Assembly: GCA_019114465.1 (NCBI GenBank)
Contig: DXFM01000008.1
Location: 26,699-90,698 of the forward strand
Direction: 5' to 3'
Origin: Candidatus Lachnoclostridium avicola
GTDB lineage: Bacteria > Bacillota > Clostridia > Lachnospirales > Lachnospiraceae
DNA: 64,000 nucleotides
The notes beneath the pieces are model-generated. The model had not been told where the DNA came from. It did not search any database and saw nothing but the letters and a program-made list of their open reading frames with translations. Shown in pieces: positions 18,675 through 28,667 of the stretch (position 1 is the stretch's first letter; the number at the start of each line of letters is the position of its first letter). Made by a program: the position numbers and the translations under genes.

Positions 18675-19460
18675 ATGATGACACATACATTTGCCGTCTG
18701 CGCCTACGGGGATTCCCCCTATCTGGAATCCTGTATCCGTTCTCTGGTCAGGCAGCCGGGGAATCCGGAGATCATCTGCTGTACCTCCACCCCCAGCCAA
18801 TACATTGAGGAGACGGCGTGGAAGTACGGAGTTCCCCTCCATGTGAGGGACGGGGAGAGCAATATCCAGGACGACTGGAATTTCGCTTATGAGACGGCGA
18901 AGGGAGATCTGGTGACCCTGGCCCATCAGGACGACATGTACCATAAGAATTATGAGACGGCTCTTCAGAAGCGGGCCGGGGAATATCCGGATATGACCGT
19001 GTTTTTCACCGATTATGCCACGGTGAAGGGCACCCGGCTCATGAACGGGAAGGGACTGGTGGAGTGGGTGAAAACCATTCTCCGCCTGCCTCTCATCAAC
19101 CCGGACTGGAACGACAGGGAATGGCTGAAAAAGGCGGCCCTGATTTTCGGAAATCCCGTGTGCTGCCCTTCCTGCACTTACAATAAAAAGCTGCTGGGAG
19201 AGCCCCTGTTTCAGTCGGAATTTCAGTATGTGCTGGACTGGGACACCCTGTGGAGATTGGCGGGAGAGCGGGGAAGATTTGTCTGCGAGGAACGGCCCCT
19301 GATGTATTACCGGGTTCACGACGGGGCTACCACGAAGCAGTGGATCGGCGACCACCGCCGGACCGAGGAGGAGCTGGCCATGTTCCGGAAGTTCTGGCCG
19401 GAGCCGGCGGTGCAGCTCATTGAGACATTTTACAGGAGAGCATACAGAGCCTATGACTGA
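18675..19460 (+). CDS. GT2-family glycosyltransferase
   Basis: TFAVCAYGDSPYLESCIRSLVRQ...LAHQDDMY; ATG 18675 after GGAG. Confidence 0.7.
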   Translation: MMTHTFAVCAYGDSPYLESCIRSLVRQPGNPEIICCTSTPSQYIEETAWKYGVPLHVRDGESNIQDDWNFAYETAKGDLVTLAHQDDMYHKNYETALQKRAGEYPDMTVFFTDYATVKGTRLMNGKGLVEWVKTILRLPLINPDWNDREWLKKAALIFGNPVCCPSCTYNKKLLGEPLFQSEFQYVLDWDTLWRLAGERGRFVCEERPLMYYRVHDGATTKQWIGDHRRTEEELAMFRKFWPEPAVQLIETFYRRAYRAYD

Positions 19461-20823
19461 CAAGAAGCGGAGATGGATGTACGGGGTCGTTCCCCTGGCG
19501 GGGCTGGCCTTTATCCTCTGGTATATACTGGCCGCCACCTGCGACGCGGCCTATTCTGATTATATCCGGCAGATTTTATCCTATCTGCCGGATGTGTGGA
19601 ACCCGGAGAAATTTTTTGTGCCGGATATTCTGACCCGCATCCCCATCAATTTTCCGGTGCGGGCCTTTAACGTGTCCGTTCTGGGATTTTCCGTCACCTT
19701 TGACCTGATTCTGGGGGGACTGGGACTGGGACTGGCGGGCTTTGTAGTGGGCGCTTACTGCCGGAAGAGACAGGTGGGGCCGGTGTGGTTTCTCCTGCTC
19801 ATGTTTCTGTTCTTCGGCCTGAACAAGTGGGAGATGCTGACAAATGGCACCGGCTGGGTCCATTTTCTGGCGTTCGCCTGCTTTTACTACCACTATCTGG
19901 TGCTGGACCGGGTGGAGTCGGGGGAGGGAAAACGGGGCGACGAGCTGCGCCTTCGGGTGCTTCCTTTTGTGATCACGCTCTGCATCGCAGGCCCCTACTG
20001 CGCCGTGTATTCCGGCGTCCTGTTTCTGGCCTGCGGCTTTCTGGCGGCGGTGAACTATAAAAAAACGGGACGGTGGGACAGCAGGTACGGATGGCGTGCC
20101 CTCTGCGTTCTTGTTCCCCTTCTGCTTTACATGGTGAGCAATTCCATGGCGGTGTACGAGCACACCGGGGCCTACACCGGCCCCATGCTCCCTGTGCTTC
20201 TGGAGCAGCCCGGCATGTTTGTGAAGTTCTTCATCAAGTCCTTCGGGGGAATGGTGATGGAGAAGGAAACCCTGGAGTTTGGAGTGAACATGGGATATTT
20301 CCCCTACGCTCTGGTTTATCTTATGGGCGGGGCGGTGATGGCTGCCTACCTGATTGCCCTGTGGCTGAACCTGAAGTACCGCCTCTATGAGCGGACGATT
20401 TTTCCGTTGATCCTGATTGCGGCGGGAGGGATGAACCACGTGCTGATTCTTCTGTCCCGGTGGATCTTTCTGCGGGACGACTACGGCATGAGCGCCAGAT
20501 ACGCTCTGCAGTTTCAGGTGGGAATTCTGGGAATCATTCTCACCTGTGCCCTTTTGTGGAAGGAGATCCGCAGCAGGGCCCTGAAGGTTCTGGTGGTCTG
20601 CTGGTGTGTGATGATGACTGCGGGAAACGGATTTACGGATTACAGGGAACTGAAAACAGCCCCCGGCCGGAAAGCCTGGGGGGAGACGGTGAAAGAGATG
20701 GCAGGCCATCTGGAGGATTACACCGATGAGGAGCTGGTGTACCAGTTCCAGTACGGCAGCGCGGACAAGATCCGCCAGGCCATGAAGATTCTGGAAGACA
20801 ATCATTTAAATATGTACCGGTAG
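19453..20823 (+). CDS. Polytopic membrane protein of surface-glycan locus, unknown function
   Basis: Many hydrophobic segments; translationally coupled to upstream GT. Confidence 0.55.
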   Translation: MTDKKRRWMYGVVPLAGLAFILWYILAATCDAAYSDYIRQILSYLPDVWNPEKFFVPDILTRIPINFPVRAFNVSVLGFSVTFDLILGGLGLGLAGFVVGAYCRKRQVGPVWFLLLMFLFFGLNKWEMLTNGTGWVHFLAFACFYYHYLVLDRVESGEGKRGDELRLRVLPFVITLCIAGPYCAVYSGVLFLACGFLAAVNYKKTGRWDSRYGWRALCVLVPLLLYMVSNSMAVYEHTGAYTGPMLPVLLEQPGMFVKFFIKSFGGMVMEKETLEFGVNMGYFPYALVYLMGGAVMAAYLIALWLNLKYRLYERTIFPLILIAAGGMNHVLILLSRWIFLRDDYGMSARYALQFQVGILGIILTCALLWKEIRSRALKVLVVCWCVMMTAGNGFTDYRELKTAPGRKAWGETVKEMAGHLEDYTDEELVYQFQYGSADKIRQAMKILEDNHLNMYR

Positions 20824-20877
20824 AAATGCGCCGGTGAAAAACGGAGACCATCCATACGGAGAGAGGAGAACAGACAG

Positions 20878-21654
20878 ATGAAGGTAGTAATACTGGCCGG
20901 CGGCTTTGGGACGCGGATCAGCGAGGAGAGTCATTTAAAGCCGAAGCCCATGGTGGAAATCGGGGAGAAACCTATTCTGTGGCACATTATGAAGTACTAT
21001 TCCGCTTACGGATTTCACGATTTTATCATCTGCTGCGGATACAAGCAGCATGTGATCAAAGAGTGGTTTGCGGACTATTATCTTCACAACAGCGACGTGA
21101 CCTTCGACCTGGCAAGCAACAAAATGGAGGTTCACAACAACTATTCAGAGCCCTGGCGGGTGACCCTGGTGGATACCGGGCTGAACACCATGACCGGGGG
21201 ACGGATCAAGCGGATCGAACCCTATGTGAAGGGGGAGACCTTCATGATGACCTACGGGGACGGGGTGTGCAACGTGGATCTGGACGCTCTGGTGAAATTC
21301 CATAAAAGCCACGGAAAGACGGCTACCATCACCACGGTGAACATCGGCCAGGTGAAGGGAGTGCTGGACATTGACCAGGACAACAACATCACCTCTTTCC
21401 GGGAAAAGGATGACAGCGACGGAAGCCTGATCAACGGCGGATTTATGGTGCTGAATCCGGAGATTTTCCAGTACCTGGACGGGGATGAGACGGTGTTTGA
21501 GAAAGAGCCCATGCAGAGGCTGGCGGCAGAGGGACAGCTGAAATCCTTCTATCACGACGGCTTCTGGCAGTGCATGGACACCCAGCGGGAGATGAAGAAG
21601 CTGGAAGAGCTGTGGCAGAGCGGGAAGGCTCCGTGGAAGATCTGGGATAAATAG
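20878..21654 (+). CDS. rfbF: Glucose-1-phosphate cytidylyltransferase
   Basis: MKVVILAGGFGTRISEESHLKPKPMVEIGEKPILWHIMKYYSAYG. Confidence 0.95.
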   Translation: MKVVILAGGFGTRISEESHLKPKPMVEIGEKPILWHIMKYYSAYGFHDFIICCGYKQHVIKEWFADYYLHNSDVTFDLASNKMEVHNNYSEPWRVTLVDTGLNTMTGGRIKRIEPYVKGETFMMTYGDGVCNVDLDALVKFHKSHGKTATITTVNIGQVKGVLDIDQDNNITSFREKDDSDGSLINGGFMVLNPEIFQYLDGDETVFEKEPMQRLAAEGQLKSFYHDGFWQCMDTQREMKKLEELWQSGKAPWKIWDK

Positions 21655-21666
21655 GAGGAAAGAACG

Positions 21667-22722
21667 GTGGATTTTAAGGAACTGGAAGCGTTTTACAGAG
21701 GAAAACGGGTGCTGGTGACCGGGCACACGGGATTTAAGGGAACATGGCTGTGCCGGATCCTGACCCTGGCGGGGGCTCAGGTGACGGGGTATGCCCTGGA
21801 TCCGCCCACCAGCCCCAGTATGTTTGACCAGACGGGCCTGGGAGAGACCATCCGCTCCGTGATCGGGGACATCCGGGATCTGGCAAAGCTGCGGGAGACC
21901 TTCGACCAGACCCGGCCGGAGGTGGTGTTCCACCTGGCGGCTCAGCCCATTGTGCGGGATTCCTACAAGGATCCGGTGTACACCTATGAGACCAACGTGA
22001 TGGGGACGGTGAACGTGCTGGAGTGCGTCCGTCTCACCGGTTCTGTGAAATCCTTCCTCAACGTGACTACCGATAAGGTGTACGACAACCGGGAGTGGGA
22101 GTACGGCTACCGGGAGACCGATCCTCTGGACGGCTACGATCCCTACTCCAACAGCAAGTCCTGCTCGGAGCTGGTGACCCACAGCTACAAGAAATCCTTC
22201 TTCCAGGGCGGCCGCTGCGCCGTGTCCACCTGCCGGGCCGGCAATGTGATCGGCGGCGGGGACTACGCCAACGACCGGATCATTCCGGACTGCGTCCGGG
22301 CAGCCCAGGGAGGCAGAGATATCATTGTGCGCAACCCCTACTCCACCAGGCCTTACCAGCACGTGCTGGAACCCCTGGCGGTGTATCTGGAGATCGCGGC
22401 GAAACAGTATGAGGACCGGAAATACGAGGGATATTATAATGTGGGACCGGATGACTGCGACTGCGTGACCACGGGAGAGCTGGCGGATCTGTTCTGCGCC
22501 TCCTGGGGCGGCGCCAAGTGGGTCAACGTCCACGACGGGGGTCCCCACGAGGCCAGCTTTCTGAAGCTGGATTGTTCCCGGATTAAGGCCGTATTCGGCT
22601 GGCGTCCCAGACTTCACGTCTCCCAGGCGGTGGACATGACGGTGGAGTGGACCAAGGCCGCAGCGGCCGGCGAACATCCGATGTCCGTCACCGACCGCCA
22701 GATCCGGGAGTTCTTCAAGTAG
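21667..22722 (+). CDS. rfbG: CDP-glucose 4,6-dehydratase (GTG start)
   Basis: GHTGFKGTWLCRIL Rossmann motif; YSNSKSCSELVTHSYKKSFF; adjacent to rfbF. Confidence 0.93.
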   Translation: MDFKELEAFYRGKRVLVTGHTGFKGTWLCRILTLAGAQVTGYALDPPTSPSMFDQTGLGETIRSVIGDIRDLAKLRETFDQTRPEVVFHLAAQPIVRDSYKDPVYTYETNVMGTVNVLECVRLTGSVKSFLNVTTDKVYDNREWEYGYRETDPLDGYDPYSNSKSCSELVTHSYKKSFFQGGRCAVSTCRAGNVIGGGDYANDRIIPDCVRAAQGGRDIIVRNPYSTRPYQHVLEPLAVYLEIAAKQYEDRKYEGYYNVGPDDCDCVTTGELADLFCASWGGAKWVNVHDGGPHEASFLKLDCSRIKAVFGWRPRLHVSQAVDMTVEWTKAAAAGEHPMSVTDRQIREFFK

Positions 22723-22806
22723 ATCCGGAGATGTTCAGGGGAATGCCCATGGAAGCCGGGACGGCGGCGGTCTATGGGAAAGATAGGAAAGGAGCAGCAG
22801 ACAAGT

Positions 22807-24147
22807 ATGTTTGAGCATATGACAGAGCAGGAGGCCAGAGACCAGATCCTGGAGATGACGGCGGCCTACTGCAGGGAATACCACAATAAGAAAAAGCCGT
22901 TTGAGCCTGGAGACCGGATCTCCTACGCATCCCGGGTGTACGACGAGAAGGAGATGGTGAACCTGGTGGACAGCGCCCTGGAGTTCTGGCTGACAGCCGG
23001 GCGCTATACCGATGAGTTTGAGCGGAAACTGGGAGAGTACCTGGGCGTGAGGTACTGCTCCCTGGTAAATTCCGGCTCCTCCGCCAATCTTCTGGCCTTT
23101 ATGGCCCTCACCTCCCCTCTGCTGGGAGACCGGAGAGTGTTTAAGGGGGACGAGGTGATCACCGTGGCGGCGGGATTTCCCACCACGGTGACCCCCATGC
23201 TCCAGTACGGGGCGGTGCCCGTGTTTGTGGATGTGACCATCCCCCAGTACAACATAGACGTGACCATGCTGGAGGCGGCCCGGTCGGAAAAGACCAAGGC
23301 GGTGATGGTGGCCCACACCCTGGGAAACCCCTTTGACTTAAAGGCGGTAAAGGAATTCTGCGGCAAATACGGTCTCTGGCTGGTGGAGGACAACTGCGAC
23401 GCTCTGGGAAGCCGGTACGAGATAGACGGGGAGATGAAATTTACCGGAACGGTGGGTGACATCGGCACGTCCAGCTTCTACCCGCCCCACCACATGACCA
23501 TGGGAGAGGGGGGCGCGGTTTACACCGACAATCCCCTGTTGAACAAGATCATCCGTTCCTTGAGAGACTGGGGGCGGGACTGCGTCTGTCCGTCCGGCAG
23601 GGACAATCTGTGCGGCCACCGGTTTGACCGGCAGTACGGGGAGCTTCCTCTGGGATACGATCACAAGTATGTGTACTCCCACTTCGGCTACAATCTGAAA
23701 GCGACGGACATGCAGGCGGCCATCGGCTGCGCCCAGCTGGACAAATTCCCCGGCTTTGTGGAGAGGAGAAAGCACAATTTTGCCAGACTGAGAGAAAAGC
23801 TGGCGGGAACGGAGGAGAAGCTGATTCTTCCCGAAGCCTGTCCTGGATCTGATCCCAGCTGGTTTGGCTTCCTCATTACCTGCAGGGAAGGCGTGGACCG
23901 GAACCAGGTGGTGCAGTTTGTGGAGAGCAGAGGCGTTCAGACCAGAATGCTCTTTGCCGGCAATTTAATCAAGCACCCCTGCTTTGACGAGATGCGGGCG
24001 TCCAAGACGGGATACCGTGTGGTGGGAGATCTGACCAACACGGACCGGATCATGAGCGATACCTTCTGGGTGGGCGTCTACCCGGGCATGACCGACGAGA
24101 TGATCGATTATATGGCAGCGACAATCCGGGAAGCCATCGGAGAGTGA
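22807..24147 (+). CDS. rfbH: CDP-4-keto-6-deoxyglucose 3-dehydratase (RfbH/AscC type)
   Basis: FWLTAGRYTDEFERKLGEYLGVRYCSLVNSGSSANLLA; TSSFYPPHHMTMGEGGAVYT with His in place of PLP Lys, typical of the family. Confidence 0.93.
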   Translation: MFEHMTEQEARDQILEMTAAYCREYHNKKKPFEPGDRISYASRVYDEKEMVNLVDSALEFWLTAGRYTDEFERKLGEYLGVRYCSLVNSGSSANLLAFMALTSPLLGDRRVFKGDEVITVAAGFPTTVTPMLQYGAVPVFVDVTIPQYNIDVTMLEAARSEKTKAVMVAHTLGNPFDLKAVKEFCGKYGLWLVEDNCDALGSRYEIDGEMKFTGTVGDIGTSSFYPPHHMTMGEGGAVYTDNPLLNKIIRSLRDWGRDCVCPSGRDNLCGHRFDRQYGELPLGYDHKYVYSHFGYNLKATDMQAAIGCAQLDKFPGFVERRKHNFARLREKLAGTEEKLILPEACPGSDPSWFGFLITCREGVDRNQVVQFVESRGVQTRMLFAGNLIKHPCFDEMRASKTGYRVVGDLTNTDRIMSDTFWVGVYPGMTDEMIDYMAATIREAIGE

Positions 24148-24174
24148 CGGCTTTCGGGAGACAGGAGGAGACAG

Positions 24175-25014
24175 ATGGAAGGATACGGGCTGGAAAAGGT
24201 TCATGAGGCGAATCTGAAGATCCTGGACGAGGTGGACCGGATCTGTAAGAAATACCGGATCCGCTACATGCTGGATGCGGGAACCCTGCTGGGGGCTGTG
24301 CGCCATAAGGGATTTATCCCCTGGGATGACGACGTGGACATTATTTTTACTAGGAGCCAGTACGAGGCGTTCATGAAGGTGGCGGCCAGAGAGCTGCCGG
24401 ACACCATGGAGGTGATGGACTACCGGACTCTGCACGGGGGAAAGGGATTTTACGATTTCACCTCCCGGATTCTCTACCTTCCCAGCAAGAAGCATGAGAA
24501 CGGGCCGGAGATGGAGTTTTACGGCGGAAAATTAAACCATCTCTGGGTGGATCTGTTCGTGCTGGACGAGCTGCCGGACAGCGGGTGGGCGGCCTCGGCG
24601 GTCCGACTCTTTCAGACCCTGCTCTACGGCCTGGCCATGGGACACCGGTACCACCTGGATTTTTCTAAATATCAGGGGAAGGAGCTGGCGGCGGTGAAAT
24701 TTCTCTCCGCCGTGGGAAAATGTCTTCCCATGAAAGGGATCTTTGCCCTGCAGCGGCGCTTTTCCCTGCTGTTTGACAGCGGAAAGCACGGGAAGCTTTA
24801 CGCCAGCAATTACCAGCCGGATTTTCTCTATGTGACCTGGGAAAAAGCCTGGGCGGAGAAAACCTCCCAGGTGGAATTTGAGGGGCGCTCCCTCATGGCC
24901 CCGGCGGATCCGGACGGAGTGCTGAGGATGCTGTATGGAAACTACATGAAACTGCCGCCAGAGGAGCAGAGAGTTCCCTCCCACTCCAGCATGGCGATCC
25001 AGATTTACAGGTGA
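24175..25014 (+). CDS. LicD-family phosphotransferase
   Basis: YMLDAGTLLGAVRHKGFIPWDDDVDIIFTRSQYEAF. Confidence 0.9.
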   Translation: MEGYGLEKVHEANLKILDEVDRICKKYRIRYMLDAGTLLGAVRHKGFIPWDDDVDIIFTRSQYEAFMKVAARELPDTMEVMDYRTLHGGKGFYDFTSRILYLPSKKHENGPEMEFYGGKLNHLWVDLFVLDELPDSGWAASAVRLFQTLLYGLAMGHRYHLDFSKYQGKELAAVKFLSAVGKCLPMKGIFALQRRFSLLFDSGKHGKLYASNYQPDFLYVTWEKAWAEKTSQVEFEGRSLMAPADPDGVLRMLYGNYMKLPPEEQRVPSHSSMAIQIYR

Positions 25015-25019
25015 CGGCG

Positions 25020-25964
25020 ATGAAGACAGTGACAGTGGTGGTGTCTGTCTACAATGAGGAGCAGGCCCTCCCCCAATTTTTTGAAGCAGTAAAAACAGTA
25101 TTGGACCAGGCGGTCTGGGATTACGAGCTGCTGTTTGTCAACGACGGGAGCACGGACGGAAGCCTGGAGCTTTTAGAGCGGATGGCGGCGTCCGACGGCC
25201 GGGTGAAGCTGGTGTCCTTTTCCAGGAATTTCGGCCATGAGGCGGCCATGATCGCCGGGCTGGACTACAGCAGCGGGGATCTGGTGATCTGCATGGACGC
25301 GGACCTGCAGCATCCGCCGGAATGTATCCCCAGGATTCTGGCGGCGGCGGAGGAAGGCTGCGACGTGATCACCATGGTGCGCACCAGAAACCGGTCGGCA
25401 GGCTTTATCAAGGAGCTGGCTTCCGCCGGGTTTTACCGGCTGATCAACGCCCTGTCGGACGTGCAGTTTGAGGCCAACGCCTCCGACTTTTTTGCGGTGA
25501 GCCGCAGGGCGGTGGAAGTGCTGAAGGGCAGCTACCGGGAAAAGGTCCGCTTTCTCAGAGGCTACGTCCAGAACCTGGGATTTAAGCGGGCGAAGCTGGA
25601 GTATGAGGCCGGGATCCGGGTGGCCGGGGAGAGCAAGTACAGCTTAAGGAAGCTGTTCTCCTTTGCGGTGAATACCATTCTCTGCTTTTCCAACCTGCCT
25701 CTGCGGCTGGGAATCTACGCCGGCATACTCACCGGCGGTCTGGGATTTCTGGTGATGCTCTACACCATCTGGACCTGGGTGCGGGTGGGCACTCCGGACG
25801 GATATGCTACCATCGTGGTGCTGATCTGCTTTATGTTTGCGGTGCTGTTTCTCATCGTGGGAATCATGGGGGAGTACATCGCCATCCTGTTTGCGGAGAT
25901 GAAGGACAGGCCCATATACATTGTGGAGAGAACAGAAAATATTAGCCAAAGACGGGCCACGTAA
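25020..25964 (+). CDS. GT2-family polyprenyl-phosphate glycosyltransferase (GtrB/DPM1-like)
   Basis: VVVSVYNEEQALPQFFEAV...DADLQHPPE...; two C-terminal TM segments. Confidence 0.85.
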   Translation: MKTVTVVVSVYNEEQALPQFFEAVKTVLDQAVWDYELLFVNDGSTDGSLELLERMAASDGRVKLVSFSRNFGHEAAMIAGLDYSSGDLVICMDADLQHPPECIPRILAAAEEGCDVITMVRTRNRSAGFIKELASAGFYRLINALSDVQFEANASDFFAVSRRAVEVLKGSYREKVRFLRGYVQNLGFKRAKLEYEAGIRVAGESKYSLRKLFSFAVNTILCFSNLPLRLGIYAGILTGGLGFLVMLYTIWTWVRVGTPDGYATIVVLICFMFAVLFLIVGIMGEYIAILFAEMKDRPIYIVERTENISQRRAT

Positions 25965-26045
25965 TTTATTCCCCATTCGACAAAACAAGCAACAAATCGA
26001 CCTTATTTGCCGTCTTTTTTTACTAAACTATAGTGGTAAAAGGAG

Positions 26046-26294
26046 ATGAGAGCAATGAGGGTTTGCGAAGCCACAAGAGAACGCATCAGGGAACTGTGTG
26101 AAGAGAAAAGAATGACGGAATACATGCTGATCTACAAGGCGGGAATGCCGCCGTCCACGGTGAAGAGCATTATCAGCGGGAGAAGCAAGAATCCGGGCAT
26201 TATCAATATAAAGCGGATTACAGAGGGATTGGGAATTTCACTGAGAGAGTTTTATGACTCTGAAATGTTTGAGGATCTGGAACAGGAAGATTAA
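26046..26294 (+). CDS. XRE-family HTH transcriptional regulator
   Basis: RIRELCEEKRMTEYMLIYKAGMPPSTVKSIISGRSKNPGIINIKRITEGLGISLREF. Confidence 0.85.
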   Translation: MRAMRVCEATRERIRELCEEKRMTEYMLIYKAGMPPSTVKSIISGRSKNPGIINIKRITEGLGISLREFYDSEMFEDLEQED

Positions 26295-26310
26295 CTATAT
26301 CTGATGCGTC

Positions 26311-26353
26311 AGGGGAAGCCGGAATTCGGTTGGAAGGAATTCCGGCTTCCCCT
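26311..26353. terminator. Bidirectional terminator
   Basis: Perfect 17-bp inverted repeat AGGGGAAGCCGGAATTC/GAATTCCGGCTTCCCCT between convergent genes. Confidence 0.85.
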
Positions 26354-26357
26354 GTTT

Positions 26358-27881
26358 CTATTTCTGCTTTGCGGAGTTTGCAGTCTCTTTCAAGTAGGCG
26401 GACGCGTCTTTAAAGAAGCTGGCGATGATCAGCACGATCACAAAGCCGATGGGAAAGGCGGCGATGATGGAGACGGTCTGCAGGTTGGCCATGGAGTTCT
26501 CGGAGAAGATCAGGGCGATGGGCAGAAGCATTAAAAACAGGGACCAGAACAGCTTCAGCCGGCGGTCCGGTTCTTCGTCCGCGTCCAGATTCTTGTAGGA
26601 GTAGGCGGAGGCCACCACCGCCAGGGCGTCGAAGGACGTGGCGTAAAAGGTGATCATGGTCAGCGCCAGGAGTATCAGCCCCAGGGCCGGAAGGGGCAGG
26701 GTTTCCATAATGGCCAGGATAGCCTGGTACAGATCGCCGGCGGCGTTGTAGATGGCCAGCACGTCCAGCTTTCCCTTCATCTGCAGGGCCAGGCCGTAAT
26801 TTCCCAGGACGATGAAGGAGGTAAAGGTGCCCGCCAGCCCCCATAAGTATCCGCCCAGCACTGTCTGGCGGATGGTGCGGCCCTTGCTGATGGAGCCGAT
26901 GAAGAAGGGGGAGGCCACGCACCACACCATCCAGTAGGCCCAGTAGAAGATGGTCCAGTTCTGGGGGAAGGAGGAGGTGCGCAGGGCGTCGGTCCAGGTG
27001 GCCATGGTCAGAAAGTTCTGGGTTAAGCTTCCCAGGGCGGAGAGGCCGGTCTCCACCGTGTACTTCGCCTCGCCTCCGCCGATGAATACGTAGAGGAGCA
27101 GGGCGAAAAACAGGTAGATGCAGGAGGCCGCCAGGCGGATGATCCCGTTCATGCCGAAGTATACGGCGCAGGTGTAGGTAACGCAGGTGATGAGCAGGAT
27201 CCCCACGGTGAGCAGATTGCTCTGGGGAATGTGCAGCACATGGCTGATGGCCAGGGACAGCAGGGGGGTGGCCAGGGCAAAGGTGGTGGCGGTTCCCGCC
27301 AGCAGAGCAAAGAGGGCCAGCAGGTCAATGAGCTTGCCGGGAAGCCGGTCCGTGTATCTGCCCAGAAGGGGCCGGCAGGCCTCAGAGTACTTCTGCTTAT
27401 TTCTCCGGCGTACATGGAGCATAAATCCGAAAGCCACCGCCAGGGTCATGTAAAAACTCCAGGGAATGGGGCCCCAGTGAAACAGGGGATAGACAGACGC
27501 CCAGTCCTGCATGCCGCCCAGGTCGGCGATGTGGGGCTCTGAGGCGTACAGCATCCATTCGCAGAGGGAGTAAAACAGGATGTCGGCCGCCAGTCCGGCG
27601 GTGAACATCATGGATCCCCATTTGAAATTGGAATACTGAGGCTTGTCCAGGTTTCCCAGACGGATGGAACCGAATTTGGAAAAGGCGATGTAGAGGGAGC
27701 AGATGAACACTCCCAGGCCGATCACCAGGTAGTAGGTCCCGAAGGTATCCCCCAGAAAGAACCGGATGGATGCCAGCATATTGGAAGAAGTCTCCGGAAA
27801 GAACAGAAATAACACACACAGCAGGACCACACAGATAAAGGGAATCAGCGTGATCGGATAATCCAGACGTTTCGACAGCAT
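26358..27881 (-). CDS. BCCT-family betaine/carnitine/choline transporter
   Basis: KWGSMMFTAGLAADILFYSLCEW, HWGPIPWSFYMTLAVAFGF, WTIFYWAYWMVWCVASPFFIGSISKGRTIRQ; ATG 27881 after AGGAGG. Confidence 0.9.
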   Translation of the reverse strand: MLSKRLDYPITLIPFICVVLLCVLFLFFPETSSNMLASIRFFLGDTFGTYYLVIGLGVFICSLYIAFSKFGSIRLGNLDKPQYSNFKWGSMMFTAGLAADILFYSLCEWMLYASEPHIADLGGMQDWASVYPLFHWGPIPWSFYMTLAVAFGFMLHVRRRNKQKYSEACRPLLGRYTDRLPGKLIDLLALFALLAGTATTFALATPLLSLAISHVLHIPQSNLLTVGILLITCVTYTCAVYFGMNGIIRLAASCIYLFFALLLYVFIGGGEAKYTVETGLSALGSLTQNFLTMATWTDALRTSSFPQNWTIFYWAYWMVWCVASPFFIGSISKGRTIRQTVLGGYLWGLAGTFTSFIVLGNYGLALQMKGKLDVLAIYNAAGDLYQAILAIMETLPLPALGLILLALTMITFYATSFDALAVVASAYSYKNLDADEEPDRRLKLFWSLFLMLLPIALIFSENSMANLQTVSIIAAFPIGFVIVLIIASFFKDASAYLKETANSAKQK

Positions 27882-28061
27882 AACAGCCTCCTGATTGTTC
27901 AAAAATATTAAAAAATAATTTATATTGAACATATTATCATTGCCCCATGGAAAAATCAAGGGGGAAAATGTGAAGATTTTCTGACTTTTTTTAAAAACCC
28001 CTATAAAAAAACGAAGACATCCGATATAATAGCGAAAGCAGAAAAAAGGAGGAACAGACAG

Positions 28062-28661
28062 ATGAAGAAAATACTGATTGCCATTGGATGCGCGCTCCTG
28101 CTCAGCGGCTGTACAGAGAGCAATATCGTAGATCCGCAGAATGGTTCTGCAGTTCCGGAGACCGGAATCGTGGAGGGAATTCAGATCGACTGGGGACAGG
28201 TACAGGATGAGCTGGATGAGGAATTCGTGGGATCTGACGATTATCCCTACGGAGAAAATATAGATTTTTATGTGGAGGACGGCAACGCCTACATGATGAT
28301 AACCGTACAGGACGGAGTCACCAAGGAGGAGGCGGCCAGCTACGCCACAGCTATTATCAAGGCGTTAAACGACAGCGTGGCAACCCAGGATTTTTCCTAT
28401 AAGAATGACGGAACCAGCATGTACGGAAAATTCTCCCAGGAGAATGTGGTGTGGATTTACGTGATGCCGGAGAGCACGGTGGATGATGAGAGCACCTGGC
28501 TGGTGGACGACGCCATCGTTCCCGGACAGGAGCGGCCGGTGGAGCCCAACTACACCAGCGCCGAGTGGGAGACCGCCGTGCAGAACGAGGACGGAACCTA
28601 CCAGACCATCAGCTCCGGAAACGGGGAGACGGCTGCCCAGTCTGCGGCTGCCCAGGAGTAA
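28062..28661 (+). CDS. Putative lipoprotein
   Basis: Signal peptide with lipobox LLLSGC. Confidence 0.6.
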   Translation: MKKILIAIGCALLLSGCTESNIVDPQNGSAVPETGIVEGIQIDWGQVQDELDEEFVGSDDYPYGENIDFYVEDGNAYMMITVQDGVTKEEAASYATAIIKALNDSVATQDFSYKNDGTSMYGKFSQENVVWIYVMPESTVDDESTWLVDDAIVPGQERPVEPNYTSAEWETAVQNEDGTYQTISSGNGETAAQSAAAQE

Positions 28662-28667
28662 GCGGAT

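Noticed and set aside
21145-22677. 510-aa minus-strand ORF across rfbF/rfbG
   Set aside because: Antisense shadow ORF spanning two confidently identified genes; a by-product of GC-rich third positions.
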